Below are positions 1-10,890 of a stretch of DNA of 64,000 nucleotides, piece by piece. Both the position numbers and the translations under genes were made by a program. The stretch comes from Watersipora subatra (taxonomy: Eukaryota; Bryozoa; Gymnolaemata; Cheilostomatida; Watersiporidae). The DNA lies in the NCBI RefSeq assembly GCF_963576615.1, contig NC_088711.1, forward strand, positions 2,418,001 to 2,482,000, in the 5' to 3' direction. The number at the start of each line of letters is the position of its first letter. Positions within the stretch are counted from its first letter, which is position 1. Under the pieces are notes generated by a model. The model made no database searches and was not told where the DNA came from. It saw only the letters and a list, made by a program, of their open reading frames with translations.

Positions 1-261
1 CATATGATTTAGATTATATGTATATCTCCCCGTAAGGAGTTGTCAGAAGTAATCAATAACATCAAACTTATGAGGCATAATAAAAAAAATATGCATTAAC
101 ACAGAAACTCATAATATATTCGTGTATATCAATGTTGCGCATACACGTCAAGTAGAATTCTACTTCGTTTTTAAACGCACTGAATGTCATCTATATTCTG
201 TATATAAATATCCTTATTCGTCTGCCATCTGTCCAGTTACATCAATTAAAATCTAGGAATG

Positions 262-345
262 AAAAATTTACTTCGTACTGGATTTGAACTCGGAACCTCC
301 AGGACTGCAAACAGGCATGCTAAACCACTACGCTATGCTGTTCTT
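262..345 (-). repeat. tRNA-like sequence, probable SINE head or tRNA pseudogene
   Basis: On the minus strand, 325-335 reads TAGCGTAGTGG, which fits the pol III box A consensus at every position. 280-290 reads AGTTCAAATCC, which fits box B. Their starts are 45 nt apart, the spacing of a tRNA gene. The D-arm and T-loop can be recognised, but I could not pair a convincing acceptor stem and there is no clear anticodon loop, so a functional tRNA is unlikely. A tRNA-derived SINE head or decayed tRNA is the better reading. The body and tail of the element were not delimited. Confidence 0.5.
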
Positions 346-1644
346 GTCATGCTATGGAATAATTGTGTACATGCTTATGCGGCTCTTGAAAAAATACTAT
401 TGGCCAGCTTGACGTTACACATAACGTCATTACGCCTAACGTCGAGTTGGCTTCACGGCTCTTACTATAGTAAAGATTTAGACTAGCTTATGTTACTAGC
501 TTAAGTTACTCAAATTAATTGGGTAATTATTTTATTACCCGGGCAACGTAGAGCATTCAGACAGTCAAGTCATATAGAGGAAACAATCAAAATGGAGTAT
601 AATAAAAAGACAAAACGTCGAAGAGACAGGTAGTTTGGACCAGTGGTATCATTCATTTTGTAACCATACTTACAAATGTAGTGTCTCAGTTAATAGGTTA
701 TATATGAACTGGTACTTTAGTGTAGAAACAAAAACCTTAATATGTATTGAGAATGCAATGAGATCTAGTAATACTTAGCATGTTATTTTATTTAGCATGC
801 ACTTATACCTTAGGCATAAGATTTTGGAAATGTTTTAATCACAAGAGAAAGTTCTGAAGTGTTGATATTCACCTTGTACAATACCTTTCTCAGTTAATAA
901 GAGAACTTCAAAGCACCAGATCGACCATGTGCAACAGCACAGTGAGAGATCATTGCAATCCTAAAACATTGAAGCGAATAAACAGCAAATGGAAACTAAT
1001 TCGGCAAATTTTCAATTTCCAAATCGAAAACTATGAGCTAAGCTAGTAACTGCAGCCTTTATGAATGATTATATAAATCTGTCCGATGAGAAAAAGGCAT
1101 ACAAATCGCACCACAGAAATAGAGAAGATCATCAGACGTATGCTGCCTTTAAATCTTGTGTGCAAAAAAGGTTTGAAATTCACGCTAAAGTAAACTGCAT
1201 AAGAACAAAATGTGATTATGTGATTGTTGCTAAAACTGCATTATGTGTTGAGAGAATACTGTCATGCTAATGAAATTATCTTTAACAAGCGGACATACTC
1301 AGCATTGACCGGGTGGAAGATACAACTTGAATTTTTTTGTATTAGTAACTTTCAAACAAATACAACAAACAAATGAAAAAAACAAACCATATATATAAGA
1401 CAAACATATCGAACAAATTTTTTTACTGATCAACATTTGTTAATAAATTGAAAATTTGAAAGTAACATTAAAATGATCAGATCTTTGATATTTCTTTTTT
1501 TTTGGTATTTTCTTTGACACTTTGTTCGACTGAATAGTTAAAAATCTCATATTTTGTGGCTTTTAATTTTTCAACCATGAGTTTTTGAAAGAGTTATTAC
1601 ATACATGTCGTATAGGTGAACACAATATCATCAATGACCATTGA
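346..1644. other. no gene recognised
   Basis: AT-rich DNA with many stops in all frames. The short open frames here have no recognisable domain and no convincing splice sites. No repeat array was seen. The 5' LTR of the gypsy remnant that starts near 1645 should lie in or near this stretch, but I could not identify it. Confidence 0.5.
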
Positions 1645-1659
1645 TTGTTTAACCCTGTT

Positions 1660-2095
1660 TTACAGGCAGAAAGCCAGTTTTTCGATACATTTTATTTGGA
1701 ACTTCGCCAGAAATGTAAATTTGGTTCCGGTGAACAAGATCTTATTTGTGGTTATATTGTTCTTGGAATACATCAAGATAGTGCAAGGAAAAAGCTGATA
1801 TCATTTGGTAATGACCCAACACTTGAGGAGGTTGTTAAAATATGTGGGTCATAAGAGCTGGAGTGTAAAGCTATGAAAGACCAACTGCATCATCCTCTGC
1901 AAGCGGCCCTAAACCAGTGGAAGTCGTCCCTAAGACCAACTAAACCTCAGGATGCGCAGCAGGCAATGGCTAATCTTCCTAAATCAAAGGACCCTGAGAG
2001 TATTGTGGCAGATCATGGCACCCAAGAACTCAGCGCCCAGCCAAAAGTGACCAATGCAAAAATTGTAACAAAATCAGCCATTGGGTGAAGGTATT
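1660..2095 (+). pseudogene. gag fragment with broken zinc knuckle
   Basis: The frame from about 1660 resembles the Gag of K02A2.6-type gypsy elements: a phenylalanine/leucine-rich block, then CKFG, then an acidic segment, LICGYIVLGI, and TLEEVVKIC. A stop follows at 1852. After a frame change, 2061-2092 encodes CKNCNKISHWVKVF. This is a CCHC zinc knuckle (C-x2-C-x4-H-x4-C) whose last cysteine has become phenylalanine. Gag normally packages the element RNA; this copy cannot make an intact protein. Confidence 0.7.
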
Positions 2096-2509
2096 CCATT
2101 CACCAAAGCAGAGATTATACAATAACAACATTTATTCCACTGATTAATGTGAGGAAGATCTCAACTTGTACAATAGCCTATTCTGTGATGATCTGAAGAC
2201 TGACAGTGTTCCTAGCCTGCCTGAGTAGACTACTACTGTTAAGCTGAATGCATAGCCAATCAAGTTTAAACTGGATTCAGATGCTGATGTCACAATAATG
2301 AACTGAATAGAGCTCATAGTGCAGATGGTCGCCTTACTTCCAACCGAACATCAACCCAAGGGCCTTTCAAACCACTTGGTCGAATGCGCAGGAACATTCA
2401 CAGCAGTTCTTAAACATAGCAATCTCTCACATCAGGAGACAATATATGTCATCCATAATGCAGATGCCAACCTTCTCGTTGAGAAGCATGTAAGGGCCTG
2501 CAAGGCTGT

Positions 2510-3325
2510 AATGTGACTCCAGTGGATGCCATGGGTTCTGAAATTGAAAAAGTATCCTGCACTGTTCATTGATCATGGATTTGCAAATCATCCCATGTAT
2601 GACATCAGACACAGAGAAAACACCTAGTCCTTATGCATCTACACCGCTTGCTTGGTCCCTTAACCTCTACTGCCAAAAGTTAAGGAAAGCCAAGGAAATG
2701 ATAGATATAAGAGTCAACTTCTCTGTAAAAAGGGTACGTAGTGGTGTAGCTATAAGGTACCAGTTTCATACCAATGGGCTTGTATGCATCTGCGTGGACC
2801 TACCTAATACACCTGAATAAAGCTGTAGACATGAGATATATTCAGCATGTGTTGATGACAGCTTGGCGAAGCTTGGTCAGTGCAAAATATTTTCTTGACC
2901 TGATGCCAATTCAAGGTACTATCAGATAAGCATGACTAAACACTAATTTTACCTCACCACATTTTTCACCCGATCAGGAAGATCTCACTTCAATTGTCTG
3001 CCATTTGGCATTTATGCAGCCCTGGAAGTATTTCAGTAGCACAAGAGTAGTCTGATATCAAGGGCATCATTGTGCATATGAATGACCTTTCGGTCCATGC
3101 CCCCAATCAAGAGCAGCATGACCTTTGACTCAAGAAAATGTTAGGCCACATCCTAAAATCCGGCATGGTTCTTCACAAGAAAAAATTTCTTTTCAGTTAA
3201 ACATCAGTAAAGTTCTTGGGGCATGCAGTCGATGGATTCACCGCTGACAAGGCTAGAGCACTCATTGACTTCCCAGAGCCTCAAAACCGATTTGACATTT
3301 GGTGTCCAAATGTTATGCTCAACCA
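2510..3325 (+). pseudogene. reverse transcriptase remnant of gypsy pol
   Basis: Pieces of RT appear in several frames. Around 2985-3030 there is a block like FNCLPFGIYAA, matching the conserved LPFGISSAPE region of gypsy RT. Near 3055-3110 comes the position of the catalytic YVDD-type box, degraded. At 3180-3290 are KKNFFSV and the downstream FLGH/ADKA segment, which matches the RT thumb leading into the connection domain. Many stops and frame shifts separate the blocks, so this is a dead copy. Confidence 0.65.
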
Positions 3326-3464
3326 ACTCATCAAGTTCATCTGAAGTTCTGCAGCAATGACAGCTCAAACATGCCATCTTTTCTGTGAAAAACAAGAATG
3401 GTTGAAGGGTGAACGAAAATGCCAAGCTTTTGCAGAACTCAAGGATATACATCAGATACGGTAC

Positions 3465-3836
3465 TTGCCTCATATGACTCATTAAAAACTAACCTTGCAA
3501 CAGATGCCTACAACACAGGACCTGGTGCAGCACTGTTTTAGCTGAAAACTGACAGAACGCATTGCCCCGTAAGCTTAACTTCACATAAAAACAGCAATGT
3601 CCATTCATTCATCAGTGAACATAGTCAGAGTCGGTATGCTGATCCAATACTCACGAAATTATGAGATTATGGAATTTTGTAACAATAGTTGGCCTGCTTA
3701 CAGATCGGACCACCTATCGATGATCGCATATTATAATTTTCAGGCTCACCTTACTGTAAATTTTAATATACTACTCTACCACAACATGCTTGTTATACCT
3801 ATATCCATGCAATTAGAGATGCTCAATGTATGGTAA
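3465..3836 (+). pseudogene. RNase H remnant of gypsy pol
   Basis: From 3470 the translation reads roughly YDSLKTNLATDAYNTGPGAA, which matches the start of gypsy RNase H (T-D-A-S-x-x-G-x-G-A-V-L). Further on come RYAD (for RYAQIEKE) near 3630 and RSDHLSMI (for TDHRPL) near 3700. Stops lie between these blocks. The order after RT supports one decayed pol polyprotein. Confidence 0.6.
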
Positions 3837-3999
3837 TAAATCAGGCAACAGCACGATGATAAGTATAGCGGCCAGGCATGAGCTCAGACAGAGACCATTG
3901 TATGACAGCGTTATGTGTGTCAATAGCTACTGATTATGCCAAAGGAAACACCAGCTCCGAGCTTATTACCAGAGCAACATTGGAAGAGAGTAATGAAGT

Positions 4000-4205
4000 A
4001 AACCCTGCCATGAAGTTTTTTGAGCTGACCAACAAAGCAAACCTTCTTATTGTGAACTAATTCAGTTGATAAATTTAAGCGCATGAGATAATCAAAAATC
4101 AGTCATCTGCCCGCACCACACCCATCCTCAACAGTTTGTCATGAAGTTCTTTGAGATGACCAACAAAACAAACCTTATTGTGAACATCCATCCTCGACAG
4201 TTTTT
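4000..4205 (+). repeat. partial duplication inside the gypsy remnant
   Basis: A block starting near 4006 (CATGAAGTTTTTTGAGCTGA, ending in TTATTGTGAAC) recurs near 4139 (CATGAAGTTCTTTGAGATGA, same ending). The short motif CCATCCTC-ACAGTTT also occurs near 4122 and 4186. This is a local duplication of about 130 bp within the element, made after or during its decay. Confidence 0.6.
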
Positions 4206-4395
4206 GCAATATATGGGAATCTAGATTACATTGAATATGATAACGGTCCACAAACTGCAACCTAAGTGTTCCAACAGTATGCCCAGCAGAACAGCTTTAC
4301 TCATACAAGATCTTCCCAGCACTATGCTACATCAAATGGCGAGGCAGAGCAAGCAGTTGGCAAAATAAAATGGTCATTAGTCAAAACCAATAGCT
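4205..4395 (+). pseudogene. integrase core fragment of gypsy pol
   Basis: The frame here encodes YDNGPQTAT followed by FQQYAQQNSFTHTRSSQHYA and NGEAEQAVGKIK. This matches the end of the DDE integrase core: the D(N/Q)GPQF aspartate box, then S-x-x-Y/P-x-x-NGEAER, which carries the catalytic glutamate. One stop lies between the aspartate and glutamate boxes. The fragment ends where the second element begins. Confidence 0.75.
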
Positions 4396-4429
4396 TAAAT
4401 ATAACTTTATAAAACTACGATTTTACAGT

Positions 4430-4732
4430 GAGAAAAATATATACTTCAACAATATATGTGAATATATGTAATTCTGAGTGTGCGCATACAAAAAATAACA
4501 TGCAAGAGACTGTTGGTAATCTTTGCTCTCTTGTGTCATTTGGCCTCGTATATCATTTCGTCTCTGGCTGGCTCCGCCTCATCAGTTCCTCAGTCCTGTG
4601 TGGGCCTCAGCAACCGTCTCTTGGCTGACAGGGTCCTCAGCGGCAATTGTGCCTCCTGCCAAGCCTCGATCGTGTTGTCGGCTGTGGGATTGGTTAGGCA
4701 GCCAGTCCTAGTCTCGGTGGTTTTTTGCCACA
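4430..4732 (-). repeat. 3' LTR of minus-strand gypsy element
   Basis: It aligns by eye with 10891-11217. Shared landmarks, plus-strand order: the ACATGCAAGAG/GCATGCACGAG block, the TCTTTGCTCTC block, a TATATCAT block, the GGCTC(C/T)GCC block, and GGCAGCC(A/G)GTCCT. On the minus strand it starts TGTGGC at 4732, directly after a purine tract. The inner and outer limits are good to about 30 bp on the left side. Confidence 0.75.
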
Positions 4733-4740
4733 CTCTCCCT
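4733..4740 (-). other. polypurine tract of gypsy element
   Basis: On the minus strand, AGGGAGAG stands immediately before TGTGGC, the start of the 3' LTR. In LTR retrotransposons a purine tract at this place primes plus-strand DNA synthesis. Its position fixes the right-hand edge of the 3' LTR and the orientation of the element. Confidence 0.65.
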
Positions 4741-4759
4741 CAGTGGAGGCCCTGAGGGC

Positions 4760-6850
4760 TGTTCACTCAGCGCCAGAAGGAAAGAGCAGTTGAGACCAGA
4801 GCCGGTGCTGTCGCACTTCAAACTCCAGGCTCTGGACTTCCATTTCTGCAAATGCCCGATGCTCTCCAGAGAGCTTCCAGGCCTGTATCAGGTTAGCAGT
4901 TTGGAGAGCTAACTCCTGCCAATGGCAGCCATCCTCAAGCAGCTGGTGTGCCTGCTAGTGCTGTCAGCGATAGAGAGGCTCAATAGCTGTCAATCCTCCC
5001 AGTATATGAACCAATTGTGCAACAAGGAACTCGGTCCATATCGAGGCCTCCTCGGCTCGGTTCTTGGGCCGAGTAGGTGGGTTGTCAGGCTGCTCCTTAG
5101 TCGTCCTTTTCTTTGGAGGTAAGCTAGCAGCATGTGACTCGAGTGCCCCATGTTGGCTCGGCTGTATAGAGGCAACCTGTGATCGCCGAGTCGATTGTGG
5201 CAACTTGGCTTAGGTTTGTCTCCTTTAGGCACATGCCTGTCCACACTGACCGACTTGACTACCAGCTCTCGAAGGGGGATAGTCAGTGTTGGGGCACACA
5301 GCTTCATAGAGAGGTTGCTTGGCATTACTGTGGCCTGCAAAAATGGAAGTCACTTGGCTTTGTCTGCTAGATAATCAACATTCTCACATTCAACATCCCA
5401 GTGTGCTCTCCAGTGTAAAATCACCTAGCCACGGGAAACATGTGGCCAACGGGAGAGACACACGTAGATGGCAAAATGATTGTAGGACATGCTGTCTATT
5501 TCTCTGGGCGCTAGTGGTGATGCCCCACAAGTGCCGGGCTCCCGCATCACTTCAGCCACCGTCATCCAGATGGTGTTTCTGACATACTGCTCTGCCTAAA
5601 CTGTTCTTTTTTTAGTCGACTCGACAGACAGCTTCAATATCGTTACTTGTAGCTCCGGGCTGGTGCTTCTGTTGAGACCGATTTCCCAACAAGCTCGATC
5701 TCAGATAAACAAGAGACCCAGTCCGGCTAGGGCAACTTGGCTCTTTCGACCTCTTCTATCCAATCAAGTCGTTTAAGTATCTCGAGGGGTGCTTCACTTG
5801 GCTCACTCAGTGGATTGTTCAGAATTTTCTTGAAGTAATGATTCGAGCAGGCTTCGACTGGTCGCTTGAAGGCAGAGTGCCAACCAGGTACGACTCGACA
5901 CAAGAGAGTAAAGCAGATTCGCCCTGAGGCAGCCTGGCCAAAACACCCTCATAGTTTGCTGGGGGCTCCACTCCTTCGTCTAATTCTGAGTGCTCATGTT
6001 CTTACACACGAAATGCTTATCAAAATGTAGCAGGCCCGCCAAGCGCTCTTTCTCCTCTGTCTCCAATGGCTCTAACGAGCTCAGCGTATCCGCAAGAGTG
6101 TTTGCTGTCTCACTTGGTTGAGCCATGTCGACAAGTTTGTTAGAAGGCAGATCAGTGTCTGTAGAGTGGATATCGGTATATCTCCGAAAAAGTATTTGCT
6201 CACTGTAGGGTGCAGAAGCAAATGGCTCTGGCTTTCTAATCTTCCAAGATTGCTGCCTTTCCTCGGCCTCTGTATTCCTACGCGAGGGTCATTCGGAATG
6301 GGTTGTCACTGTCGACAGCGATCTGGTTGCTGAGTGATCCGAGTAGATTGAGATTTGGGGCAAAGAGCACCAGGTGCCTTTTACCCCGAGCTCGAGGGCC
6401 GGACCGGTTTTGGACTCAATGGTCGGACTGATTCTCCTAGAATATTGCATATAGCTCTTCTAACTACCTACAGAGTTCCTTTAGCTGAGCCTCGAGTTCT
6501 TGGCAAAACTCCGGGTCCTTGGTATCTTAAGCGCTGTGTTTTGCCAGCTCCAATTCTACTCTCAACTCAGCTTGAGCTTCTTGGCCACTTGCATATTAGG
6601 GCCTCTACAAGGTTTAATGGTAGCTGGCACTTGTTCTAGCTCTTTCGAGCAGACATGAAAGGATTTAAGCTGACTTTCACTTGGCACAAAATATTTCCCC
6701 TGGCCTACCCTATCAGGTAAGTATGGCTGGGCTTGGCTTTAATGAACTGTACGGCCACACAAAGTTTGCCTGAAGCTTCCAGTTATTTCCTCACTTCCAC
6801 CTTTTATTTAGGAGTCAAACCCAGTCTTCTGGGAGTATAGTGAGGGCTAC
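4760..6850 (-). other. unexplained internal region of gypsy element, between integrase and 3' LTR
   Basis: Moderately GC-rich DNA, like the rest of the element. Open frames on both strands, up to 116 aa (4990-5340, minus), show no recognisable domain. Some Ty3/gypsy lineages carry an extra gene (envelope-like or other) at this place, but no motif here supports that. It could also be a decayed 3' untranslated region or a nested insertion. Confidence 0.4.
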
Positions 6851-7049
6851 TCTCAGTCTTCTTGCCAAATGGCCAACTATTCTTCTCTGAGGGCTGCATG
6901 CACCTCATCCAGCTTCATCAGCGCCTCCACCACATATTTGTGTGAGGGCTGGGCCTTCATGGATGGTGAGCTGAACTCTAGCTGGTCAGGCCGGCAACAG
7001 ATTGGCTGTCTTTCTGGTAACCGAATGAGGTGTACCCCAGTACACTCTC

Positions 7050-7440
7050 TGAGGAAGCAACCTGTCTCACTCTTCCTGACATCAGATCAGCAGCAGTGCT
7101 TGCAGGGAGTGGCCCAGTTGACTGTTGTTGCATTTTACTATACCTCTGCCTCAAGGGTAGTAGAAAGCCATGTGAGTTTTTTTCGCTCGCCAGAGCTGGC
7201 ACAGCTAGAACATTAGCTGATTTTCAAAATGTGCCCCCCTGGTTGATGTGGATTTGCTCCAGCAGGCCCATACAACTGAATAATCACTCATCCATGGCAT
7301 TATCCACAACTGGGCATGGCCTCCGGAAGAGCCAGGACAACCTGCCATCTTGTGAAGAGGTCTGGTAATACCAAGATCTACTTGGTTTCTTCTTGTTGTT
7401 TCCCACATCGGTCTCACAAGGCCTACAACCGCCTTCTGCC
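7050..7440 (-). pseudogene. integrase remnant of minus-strand gypsy pol
   Basis: On the minus strand the open frame 7205-7417 contains GAHFENQLMF, the decayed form of the gypsy integrase box SDQGxNFES. After a stop comes LCQLW-RAKKTHMAFYYP, then GRGIVKCNNSQLGHSLQA. These match L-C-x-L-L-G-I-x-K-T-x-T-x-x-Y-H-P-Q-G-D-G-x-V-E-R-x-N-x-x-L. The catalytic glutamate position is mutated (V-K in place of V-E). It lies downstream of RNase H, as in Ty3/gypsy. Confidence 0.75.
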
Positions 7441-8289
7441 AGGAGCATCCTCCATAGAGCTTCTGCTTGCTGCTAGCTGTCTTCGTACCTTCATGCTTTG
7501 CCTATTGACAGACTTCAAAGCTCCTGATCAGTCTCCTCACTGTGACTGTCATTCCTGGCCCATATCAGGTCAGTCGCAGTTAGCTGATCATTTTACTGGA
7601 GCAAGGGTATGAGTCTGACAAAATGTTGCCTTTTTTATGGGTGGTAGACAAATCACGCATCCCCAAGGTTGGCCATAAAGGGGCGTCCGAGCCTCCAGTA
7701 TCCCAAGTCGCAGCCTGAGGAATGGCCAAATCCTGTGTAGTAGCCGGAGTTCCTGACCTCCCAACTCTAGCTGGTCCTAAGTCAATTCCTCTGCTCAAGT
7801 GATGGGGTGGTACATGGTGGCCACCAGTCCCTAGTCAGCATCCAGGCCAGCTCCTCGTCGGCATCCCTTTGAGTCATCACCCAAATCGTGTCGCAGAATC
7901 CCAGGGTGGCTTCGGCCAATTCTGAGCCAGCTCTGCCGGCTGACATGGTGGCAGCAAATGGGCCCATATGAACAACCACCTCAAATGCGGTCTTAGCGAA
8001 CCCTGACACGACTGTTGGGTTTCTCTCGAGTCTGCCAGGCAAGGGCATGGTTGGTCATCATGGGAAGGAGTTGGTCATCCATCTCTCAGCTCGATGAGCT
8101 CCCATTGCAGACAGTCTTCGCAGGTCTGCCTGCTGAGCCCATCGGTATTTCCATGATAGAGTATGGCTCAGCGTTTCAGAGTACACTAAAACTCGGCTAA
8201 GAATTTTAGCCACCTGGATGCCTGGTTTCAGGGTTTCTCCCTCCTGCATAATCATTGAAGAGAGCCGTGGTCTGTGCAGAGAAAGAACT

Positions 8290-8510
8290 GTCATTTCATT
8301 AATAAAGATAGGGCCAGAAATGCTGCACGGCCTTTACCATAGCCAACAGCTCTCTCCAGATAACACAAAAGCTCCTCTCTGCTGGTGCCAGGGAATTGCT
8401 GAAGAAACCGATAACCCTCTCAGTCCCATCATGCACTTGTGAGAGCACGGACCCTACTCCAAAGCCGCTGACATTCGTATCTAGGATATAGTGTACGACT
8501 GGCTTGGATC
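8290..8510 (-). pseudogene. RNase H remnant of minus-strand gypsy pol
   Basis: The minus strand encodes NVSGFGVGSVLSQVHDGTER, then VIGFFSNSLAPAERSFCVIW, then RELLAMVKAVQHF. This is an easily recognised gypsy RNase H (T-D-A-S-x-x-G-x-G-A-V-L-S-Q, S-R-x-L-x-P-A-E-R-N-Y, R-E-L-L-A). The first catalytic aspartate is changed to N-V. A TDHGSL box follows about 30 codons later in another frame. Confidence 0.8.
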
Positions 8511-8599
8511 AGAGTAACCTAGGAGAGGTGCCGAGGATAGGTGCTCCTTCAGTTTCTTAAAGGCTGTCTGCTCCTCCTCGCCTCATGTCCATTTCTAAC

Positions 8600-9270
8600 C
8601 TTTCTATTTCAACTGATGCAGAGGCTGTGCTATGATAGCGAAGCTCAGGATATACTGACGGTAGTAGTCTAACGTACCCATTAGGCCTTGTAGCTCCCTG
8701 AGCCCGCTGAGGGTCAGCCATTTTTGGACTGCCCCCATTTTCTCTGGGTCAATAGATACGCCTTCAGGGCTAACCCTATAGCCTAAGTAACGCACCAGTG
8801 ACTGGAGTAGCTCACACTTGGAGGGTTTTAGCTTCAGCCCGGCTCCCTTCATTTGCTAGAACACTTCCTCCAACCGGTGCAGGTGCGTGTTGAAGTCAGC
8901 CGCAATGACGAGTATTTCTTTGAAGTACAGCAACACCGTCTTCTAATGCAAGCCGTGTAGCATTTGTTCCATTACTCTCTGGAAGGTGGCCGGTGAGACC
9001 AAAAGACAGGACTTTTCACTTCCATAAACCGGAGCGGGTAGCAAACGTCGACTTCTCCTGTGCATTGTTGTTGAAGGATACTTGCCAGTAGCCACTGACC
9101 AGGACTAGTGTGCTGCGTCCTTGCTGCCAGACAGTCCATCAAAGCTGTCGTCAATTTGAAGAAAAGAGTAGGCGTCCTGCTCGGTGATGGCATTTAACCA
9201 TCAGCATTCGACGCAGAAACTCCATTAGCCATCCTGTTTCTTGACCAATACCAGTAGGGAACTCCAAGCA
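8600..9270 (-). pseudogene. reverse transcriptase remnant of minus-strand gypsy pol
   Basis: Starting near 9260 on the minus strand: WSSLLVLVKKQDG (consensus SPVVLVKKKDGS-x-R-F-C-V-D-Y), a stop where a tryptophan or arginine is expected, then LNAITEQDAYSFLQIDDSFD, then a shifted block ending SGQWLLA (for SGYWQV). The long open frame 8604-8852 holds LKLKPSKCELLQSLVRYLGY and VSPEGVSIDPEKMGAVQKW, the RT thumb/connection signature. At least five stops or shifts break the domain. Confidence 0.85.
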
Positions 9271-9329
9271 CCTCCAGGCAGCTTGATGAGCCTCTTGCTC
9301 AGCTGGTCCTAGACTTGATGCTTGGCCCC

Positions 9330-10890
9330 ACCTCGTTCTCCGATCCCAGCCAATGTGGACGCTGCCACATGGGCCAGTCTCCTTTTTCAGTAGAATAGAA
9401 TGCTCCACCTCGGAGGTCCTTCCAACATCCTCGTCGCCGATGCCCTAGCTTTGTGCAGTTCCTTCGAGCTGCCACAAACAGCTCCTTTAGGTGGGCTGGG
9501 ACCCCTGCCTTCGACGTTTTGCACTCTGAGATGCGACACCCCAGCTGAAGATGGGTGGTTCGTCATTCACTTGGTGGTCCTCTACTCCTCTGTGCATGTT
9601 GATTGTGATGCCAGCTCAGAGGTGTAGAGCTTGGTCTATGAGGTTTAAGCATCGTGTGACTACACTTCCCTTTGGCCTAAGCCGGTTTAAGCTCGCAGCT
9701 AATGAGCCTGCTGGAGCAGCCTCTTGAATTGTCCTCTGAGTCTGAAAGAGGGTGTGAGGTAAGCCAGCCGTGCCGCTTTTGAGGTAAGCATCTGACTACG
9801 TGCTGGCCGGGATCCTTCAAACTCAGTTTCAAAGGATAACCTCGAAGAACAACACTCTTGGAGCAGGTTCCTTGGAGCATGCCGAGTCGACCGTTAAGAT
9901 GGGCTTCCGACAATGCACCGGCCGAGGTCCTTCTGGCTGATCCCGAACACACTCCTGGCAAAATAGCCTGGTGTGGTTCAATTCAGTTCAGAGCATGCTT
10001 CCATGTCTGTTCTGTCGTCCAGGTATTCGGGTTCCAGCTCCTCCAGAGCCATATAGTAATTTTGGAGAAGTACGGCCAGAGTTTCCTTCACCGCCATCTC
10101 GGCAGTGTGGTAGTGGCAGACCTCCCCCGTTTCAGCTCTCCATTACCCTTTGAGCTCTTTCGGGCTGTAGCCCCTCCTGGCAGAATGTCTTCGACCATGG
10201 GTCAGAGCGCCTTTTGCCAAGGTGGGACCGTCTCAGAGCTTTTGTGCAACCAGTAGTTGGCCCTGCTGTTGCCACCCTTCACCATTTCCCTGGTTTTATG
10301 GCTTTCCACTGAAACAATCCTTGCAAACGTGTCTCCAGCCTCCACCCCCAGCATTGCAAGAGTTTCTTCTCTGTGGCCTCCCTAAGCTATTCCTCCTGCT
10401 GTGGTTGCTAAACCTCAGTTCAGCCATTTCTCTCTGCCACCTCTTCCTACTTGACATCTCCCGATCCAGAGTTTTGAGGGGCTTCAAAGCGATAAGCCAG
10501 GGCCCGGTCTCCCAACACCATCTTCTCAAGTACCTCGGCAAGATGGTTGATACCTCTATCCGCGCTTCGAGGATGTCTGCCGTTTATCTAATGCCCACCC
10601 CTTACTAGAGTACCTCGCAGATCGGTGAAGGCGGACTGCCCTCAAGGCAGTTGCAGCTCTCTATGAACAAGAGGTGGTCTCGCCTCGAAGCACTCGTTTC
10701 TCTGGTGCTCTCCCCTATTATCACTAGGATAGCCTCGACTCAAGCATGAGGTTTGCCACTTTTTGTGGAGTCAGGCGTTAAGATCCTGACTGATCCGCGA
10801 TCCCACTGCTGTGTAAAGGAAACTGCCGTGTTCCCTTTACTGCTCCATAAAAATAAAAGCCACTGAGTGCAAGGGAATAAGCTAAATATA
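9330..10890 (-). other. gag and protease region of minus-strand gypsy element (decayed)
   Basis: This interval should hold the Gag and protease between the 5' LTR and RT. Near 10335-10365 the minus strand encodes CNAGGGGWRHVCKDC, a plausible relic of a CCHC zinc knuckle (H-x4-C intact, one spacing and one cysteine off). Nothing else can be assigned. Open frames on the plus strand, such as 9858-10256, have no domain and are most likely chance openings. Confidence 0.45.

Larger units (their letters stand above)
1645..4395 (+). mobile_element. degenerate Ty3/gypsy LTR retrotransposon (plus strand)
   Basis: Gag, reverse transcriptase, RNase H and integrase fragments occur in the canonical Ty3/gypsy order on the plus strand, in changing frames and with many stops. 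The style (Gag motif of a K02A2.6-like family, LPFGI in RT, the NGEAE signature of integrase) points to a Ty3/gypsy element common in invertebrates. It stops within the integrase core, immediately before the left LTR of the next element (about 4430). It is therefore either truncated there or interrupted by that insertion. No LTRs were identified. The decay means it is old and inactive. Confidence 0.8.

Noticed and set aside
4990-5340. 116-aa minus-strand ORF as an envelope-like gene
   Set aside because: No signal peptide, membrane segment or cysteine pattern. Kept only as part of the unexplained 3' region of the element.
9858-10256. 132-aa plus-strand ORF
   Set aside because: It is antisense to the gag/protease region of the minus-strand gypsy element and has no domain.
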